Below, piece after piece: positions 42,589 through 43,652 of a stretch of 43,652 bases of DNA. The stretch is from Gnetum montanum (taxonomy: Eukaryota; Streptophyta; Gnetopsida; Gnetales; Gnetaceae), in assembly GCA_015680685.1 (NCBI GenBank), contig MNCI01007893.1, positions 74,616-118,267 of the forward strand. The letters are read 5' to 3'. The translations under genes were made by a program, and so were the position numbers. The stretch's first letter is position 1. The number at the start of each line of letters is the position of its first letter. Below the pieces are notes generated by a model. That model was not told where the DNA came from. It worked only from the letters and a program-made list of their open reading frames with translations, and did no database searches.

Positions 42589-43302
42589 TGATGAGTGGCA
42601 AGGTACCCCTACAATCAACCATACGAATACGAGTGTTACACGTGTGATCTGGTTGAACTCCACAGACTAAATGCCCACACGCCTTATGGAACACATAAGG
42701 TTAATCAATCATTTTCCTCCCAAGCTTACTTGTATTTTTCATGGTTGTATGGTTAAGTAAGCTTGAGGCATGTCATTTTTATATCTTTTATGTTTTTATC
42801 GCCTATGCTAAGAGAGGAAAGGGGTGAAGAGACTAAGTAACCAACCTTAACTAACTAAGCCTTAATCATCCTAGCATCAACATCCATTCCCACTTGTCGT
42901 TTCACACCTTGAACCAATGAAAAACTACTAGGATTACCAAACACTAGTTGTTACTGGGATTACCAAGTGTAACGCACGTGCTCGAAGCATTCATACTGAA
43001 TGCACTTAACTATGCGAGTTGAGGGTTGAAAGAGATTAAGACCTTAAGAAGGAATTTAAACAATTAACAATAATTAAATTCATATTTAGCTTAGTCCATG
43101 CACTACAAGGTTTATCCAAAAGTTCATCTTTATTGCCATACACAATTGTGTACTTAGATACGAAATTTCTTGAATAAAGATCCGTTCACTTTGCTGCTCC
43201 TACTGTAGGCACATGAAAAGTATTCTAACTCTGGAATGGAAAAATGACAAGAGTTTGGCTAAGGTCTAGATCTAGATGGAGAAACAAGGGAGAGCCAACT
43301 AT

Positions 43303-43310
43303 TATTTATA
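43303..43310 (-). promoter_or_regulatory. TATA box of E5 LTR
   Basis: TATAAATA on the minus strand, at the same place relative to the LTR ends as the box at 12998-13005. Confidence 0.65.
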
Positions 43311-43329
43311 GAACTGGTAGTGGGTTATG

Positions 43330-43347
43330 ATATCACGTACGTGATAT
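43330..43347. promoter_or_regulatory. Perfect 18-bp palindrome in E5 U3
   Basis: ATATCACGTACGTGATAT lies 20 bases upstream of the TATA box (minus strand). It contains overlapping CACGT and ACGTG cores, the kind of site bound by plant bZIP and bHLH factors. The E1 LTRs have only GATATC-type remains here. Confidence 0.6.
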
Positions 43348-43376
43348 TGTGGCCCATGTGATATCGTGTCCCATCA

Positions 43377-43652
43377 TACCCCCATGACTGAATAAAAACT
43401 CATCCTCGAGTTTCTTACAAAATATTAGGAAGGTATGGGATTATTGACTTGAATGGAACTAATGGTGAATGGGATGACATGTGAATAGATCATCATTATA
43501 GAACATGATAAAATTTAGTGTTCATGAAAACAAGAGTGAACACTATATACAATTGACATCCAACCTTATCTGGCAGCTAAGAGAGAAAGAGAGAGAAAGA
43601 CAAGAAGCAATATTTCACCTTTCATTATCCATCTATAAGCACACCATCGATC
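43377..43652 (-). mobile_element. E5 internal 3' end, continues outside the window
   Basis: On the minus strand GAAACTCGAGGATGAGTTTT followed by a GGGGG run leads into the LTR, the usual end of a plant gypsy interior. A short GAGAAA-type repeat is at about 43579-43600. No coding domain is visible in the 276 bases available. Confidence 0.6.

Larger units (their letters stand above)
42589..43376 (-). repeat. E5 3' LTR, same family as E1, better preserved
   Basis: The left edge TGATGAGTGGCAAGG aligns with the start of the E1 LTR at 12262. Further shared blocks include AATAAAGATCCGTTCACTTT against AATAAAGATACCATTCACTA, and the ACTGGGATTACCAAGTGTA repeats. A minus-strand TATA box (TATAAATA) is at 43310-43303. 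The right edge borders a polypurine tract (CATGGGGGTA on the minus strand), so this is the 3' LTR and the element body lies to the right. CpG sites survive, so E5 is younger than E1. Confidence 0.78.

Overview
The window is nuclear DNA from a large seed-plant genome packed with old, nested LTR retrotransposons. A gymnosperm is the most likely source. That is an inference: coding relics are still readable over kilobases but carry many stop codons at former Gln, Arg and Trp codons, CpG is scarce, and TAG/CTA triplets are common, as expected from long-term deamination at methylated CG and CHG sites. No intact host gene, tRNA, rRNA or CRISPR array was seen. One assembly gap (N) lies at 23597-24088.

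Layout. (1) 1-408: CpG-rich, less decayed segment, probably the end of a younger insertion. (2) 409-13152, minus strand: E1, a Ty3/gypsy element of Athila type (LTR, tRNA-Asp-like primer site, gag, protease, RT, RNase H, integrase, then an extra coiled-coil ORF before the truncated 3' LTR). (3) 13153-22430, plus strand: E2, a second Athila-type element (gag, protease, start of RT), split by (4) 15632-22060, minus strand: E3, a Ty1/copia-type element with two ~1.06-kb LTRs, an initiator-Met primer site, a gag and an extra ORF, but no visible protease, integrase or RT. (5) 22431-24371: low-copy sequence around the gap with unrecognised coding relics. (6) 24420-26470: LTR-like material with a TATA box and 21-bp tandem repeats. 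(7) About 26890-40260: E4, a Tat/Athila-type gag-protease relic on the plus strand followed by a seven-exon gene on the opposite strand and a ~185-bp tandem array of about 13 units. (8) 40261-42588: small gypsy fragments, a GT microsatellite and a TTGAC cluster. (9) 42589-43652: 3' LTR of E5, a relative of E1 whose body lies beyond the window.

The main result is that three elements of different type (E1 Athila, E3 copia, E4 Tat-like) each carry an extra, non-pol ORF of the plant-transposon-protein kind: sense in E1 and E3, antisense and intron-rich in E4. In E3 the extra ORF has its own TATA box, and just upstream of it lies a cluster of the same short AGATGTCTTT motif that crowds the LTR U3. 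In E4 the extra gene is headed by a tandem array whose units each hold a dyad-symmetric core. These look like retrotransposon-borne passenger genes with their own regulatory regions. All copies here are dead.
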